Assembly: GCA_027038775.1 (NCBI GenBank)
Contig: JALWGP010000337.1
Span: 1 to 7,586 of the forward strand
Direction: 5' to 3'
Length of the DNA stretch: 7,586 bases
Origin: Sedimenticola sp.
Lineage (GTDB): Bacteria; Pseudomonadota; Gammaproteobacteria; Chromatiales; Chromatiaceae
How positions within the stretch are numbered: position 1 is the stretch's first letter; every line of letters begins with the position of its first letter. Under the pieces are notes generated by a model that was not told the DNA's origin, did no database searches, and saw only the letters and a program-made list of their open reading frames with translations. The position numbers were made by a program, and so were the translations under genes. Below, in pieces: positions 6,516 through 7,586 of this stretch.

Positions 6516-6589
6516 TGTAGCAAGGGGAAAAGCGGGCCAAACTTCGCATTTTGTGTCTACCACCAACACGTTCAGGAGAGAGAAGGAAG

Positions 6590-7159
6590 ATGAAGAATAG
6601 TCTCTTTGCATCCGCCCTGCTCGCCACCGCGATTTCTCTGCCCGCCGCGGCGCAGCAGGTGGACCCCAACGTGGCGGAAGCCCGCCAGATCATCAAGCAG
6701 TTCTTCACCCAGCTCAAGGGTGAACTGCAGAAGGCCATGAAAGAGGGTGGGCCGGTCCACGCCATCGAAGTCTGCAACGAGAAGGCACCGAAGATCGCGG
6801 ACCGGATCAGTGCCGAGACCGGCTGGCACGTGGCCCGCACCAGCCTCAAGAACCGCGCCCCCACCAACAGCCCCCTGCCCTGGGAGAAGAAGGTGCTCCA
6901 GGAGTTCGAGGCGCGCAAGGCGGCCGGCGCCGACGTCAAGACGATCGACTACCACGAGGTGGCGGAAGAGGAAGGTCAGAAGGTGTTCCGGTACATGAAG
7001 GCCATTCCCACCGGAAAGATCTGCCTCAAGTGTCACGGTGGCGAGGAGGTCTCCGCGGAAGTGGCCGCGAAACTGGACGAGCTCTATCCCTCGGACAAGG
7101 CCCGCGGCTTCAAGGTGGGTGACATCCGGGGTGCCTTCGTGCTGGAGAAGAAACTCTGA
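6590..7159 (+). CDS. Periplasmic DUF3365 (Tll0287-like) c-type heme protein
   Basis: A 189-aa exported protein. A Sec signal peptide (residues 1 to about 21, MKNSLFASALLATAISLPAA then AQQ) has a likely cleavage after an Ala-Ala-Ala run. The mature part carries one heme c attachment motif, CLKCH (145-149), in a stretch KAIPTGKICLKCHGGEEV, and a conserved-type Cys at 62 in AIEVCNEKAPKIADRIS. Also typical are WHVARTSLKNRAPTNSPLPW (79-98) and the end KARGFKVGDIRGAFVLEKKL (170-189). These are hallmarks of the DUF3365/Tll0287-like family, which has a PAS-like fold; from memory, the heme iron in Tll0287 is ligated by a Cys and a His, which would be Cys62 and His149 here. Here the domain stands alone, whereas it often occurs at the N-terminus of membrane sensor kinases or chemoreceptors. 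A redox or gas-sensing or small electron-carrier role is inference. Start: ATG at 6590 behind a purine-rich AGGAGAGAGAAGGAAG; the frame runs on upstream but has no signal peptide from there. Confidence 0.9.
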   Translation: MKNSLFASALLATAISLPAAAQQVDPNVAEARQIIKQFFTQLKGELQKAMKEGGPVHAIEVCNEKAPKIADRISAETGWHVARTSLKNRAPTNSPLPWEKKVLQEFEARKAAGADVKTIDYHEVAEEEGQKVFRYMKAIPTGKICLKCHGGEEVSAEVAAKLDELYPSDKARGFKVGDIRGAFVLEKKL

Positions 7160-7192
7160 CCGCTCCCCGAAGGCCGATCAATTCACATTCCG

Positions 7193-7224
7193 GCCCATTG
7201 GCGATGCCAATGGGCTTTTTGTTT
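7193..7224 (+). terminator. Intrinsic terminator after the c-heme gene
   Basis: GCCCATTGGC (7193-7202) and GCCAATGGGC (7206-7215) form a perfect 10-bp stem with a GAT loop, directly followed by TTTTTGTTT. It lies 34 nt after the stop at 7159 and separates the c-heme gene from the small gene at 7279. Confidence 0.93.
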
Positions 7225-7233
7225 GTGATCTTG

Positions 7234-7242
7234 TGCTAGCAT
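7234..7242 (+). promoter_or_regulatory. Candidate extended -10 promoter for the small glycine/arginine-rich gene
   Basis: TGCTAGCAT is TGn plus a 4/6 match to TATAAT. No -35 is evident because the terminator occupies that position. Transcription would begin near 7249, some 30 nt before the GTG at 7279. Weak, but it fits a separate unit after the terminator. Confidence 0.25.
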
Positions 7243-7278
7243 TTTCCGGCGAACCTCTCTCGACGAGACAGGCCACCA

Positions 7279-7518
7279 GTGAAGAAAGCATTCGATGTCT
7301 ATTTTTCCGGAGAGCTGCTGGAAGGTTACGAGCCGGATCCATCCATCAAGGCCGAGCCCATACAGAATGGTCGGGGGGGCAAAGGCGGGCGCTCGGGCAG
7401 GCCTGGTGGTGGCCGCAACAGCCGTGGGCAGGGCCGCTCCGCGGGGGCCGCGAATGGCAACCGCAACGCCAAGCCCCGTCAGCAGCGCGCCCGGCGGCGG
7501 GCAGGCGCTGCAGCCTGA
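7279..7518 (+). CDS. Small hypothetical protein with glycine/arginine-rich basic tail
   Basis: A 79-codon frame starting at GTG, behind a weak ACAGG. Residues 1-30 (MKKAFDVYFSGELLEGYEPD and on to about 30) look folded and resemble the first strand-turn of short '(V/I)xFxGELxxGxDP' N-terminal domains seen in proteobacterial hypothetical proteins, but here the rest of such a domain is missing. Residues 31-79 are low complexity: 14 Gly and 14 Arg/Lys out of 49, no acidic residue, with RGG/GRG-type repeats. Such tails often bind RNA or other polyanions; that is inference. I do not recognise the family. The tail codons are varied and not a simple DNA repeat, and the gene follows a terminator with its own possible promoter, so I think it is real. 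A decayed or domain-truncated gene is the alternative. Confidence 0.55.
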   Translation: MKKAFDVYFSGELLEGYEPDPSIKAEPIQNGRGGKGGRSGRPGGGRNSRGQGRSAGAANGNRNAKPRQQRARRRAGAAA

Positions 7519-7574
7519 TGCTCAGGGCGACTCGAAGCCGTCGGCAAATACGATTTGAACAGCCGGCGGCTTGA

Positions 7575-7586
7575 GCCTGACCAGGC
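7575..7586. repeat. Short inverted repeat at the right edge, possible start of a terminator hairpin
   Basis: GCCTG-AC-CAGGC is a perfect 5-bp inverted repeat that ends exactly at the window edge. If the symmetry continues outside it could be the terminator of the small gene that stops at 7518; the missing right side prevents a decision. Confidence 0.2.

Noticed and set aside
6509..6532. TTGTCA as a sigma-70 -35 box for the c-heme gene
   Set aside because: No -10-like hexamer lies 16-18 bp downstream; the FNR-like reading of the same bases fits the geometry better.
5136..6593. 485-codon plus-strand open frame
   Set aside because: Antisense to trkH; the product is His/Gln/Glu/Gly-rich, as expected from the complement of a membrane protein.
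7038..7574. 178-codon plus-strand frame overlapping the end of the c-heme gene and the small gene
   Set aside because: It crosses a strong terminator and reads both real genes out of frame; its product has no plausible domain.

Overview
This 7.6-kb window is high-GC, gene-dense bacterial chromosome. TrkH is very close to the gammaproteobacterial form, the inner-membrane permease resembles Pseudomonas/Escherichia HcaT-type MFS proteins, and there is a periplasmic c-heme protein together with an RND efflux system. I infer a Gammaproteobacterium, possibly of the Chromatiales/sulfur-oxidiser kind. The sequence alone does not fix the genus. I see no tRNA, rRNA, CRISPR array, transposase or phage gene.

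Layout. (i) Positions 1-3678, minus strand: an apparently translationally coupled operon read right to left. It holds an HcaT-like MFS transporter (379 aa), a periplasmic adaptor (membrane fusion) protein (417 aa, 4-bp ATGA overlap), and the first 432 codons of an RND permease (8-bp overlap, running off the left edge). (ii) 3679-3799: a divergent promoter region with an extended -10 for the operon and, on the other strand, a sigma-E/ECF-like promoter candidate. (iii) 3800-4918, plus strand: a 372-aa protein that joins an HPF/RaiA-type ribosome-hibernation domain to a degenerate pair of sigma-70 region 2 and region 4 domains. This is the most unusual gene here. (iv) 4935-6380, minus strand: trkH, the potassium-translocating subunit of the Trk system, convergent with the fusion gene and only 16 bp from it. 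(v) 6381-6589: a second divergent region with a possible FNR/Anr-type box. (vi) 6590-7159, plus strand: an exported DUF3365/Tll0287-like c-heme protein, ended by a textbook intrinsic terminator at 7193-7224. (vii) 7279-7518, plus strand: a 79-codon protein with a short conserved-looking N-terminus and a glycine/arginine-rich basic tail.

How they may work together. The pump operon and trkH are envelope transport functions. The HPF-sigma-like fusion lies between them and may have an envelope-stress-type promoter. It could couple ribosome hibernation to RNA polymerase or transcription control. That link is inference from domain layout and position, not something the sequence proves. Large open frames opposite the real genes (for example 58-1350, 857-2701, 2722-4254 and 5136-6593 on the plus strand, and 3695-4720 on the minus strand) are antisense artefacts of high GC and were left out.
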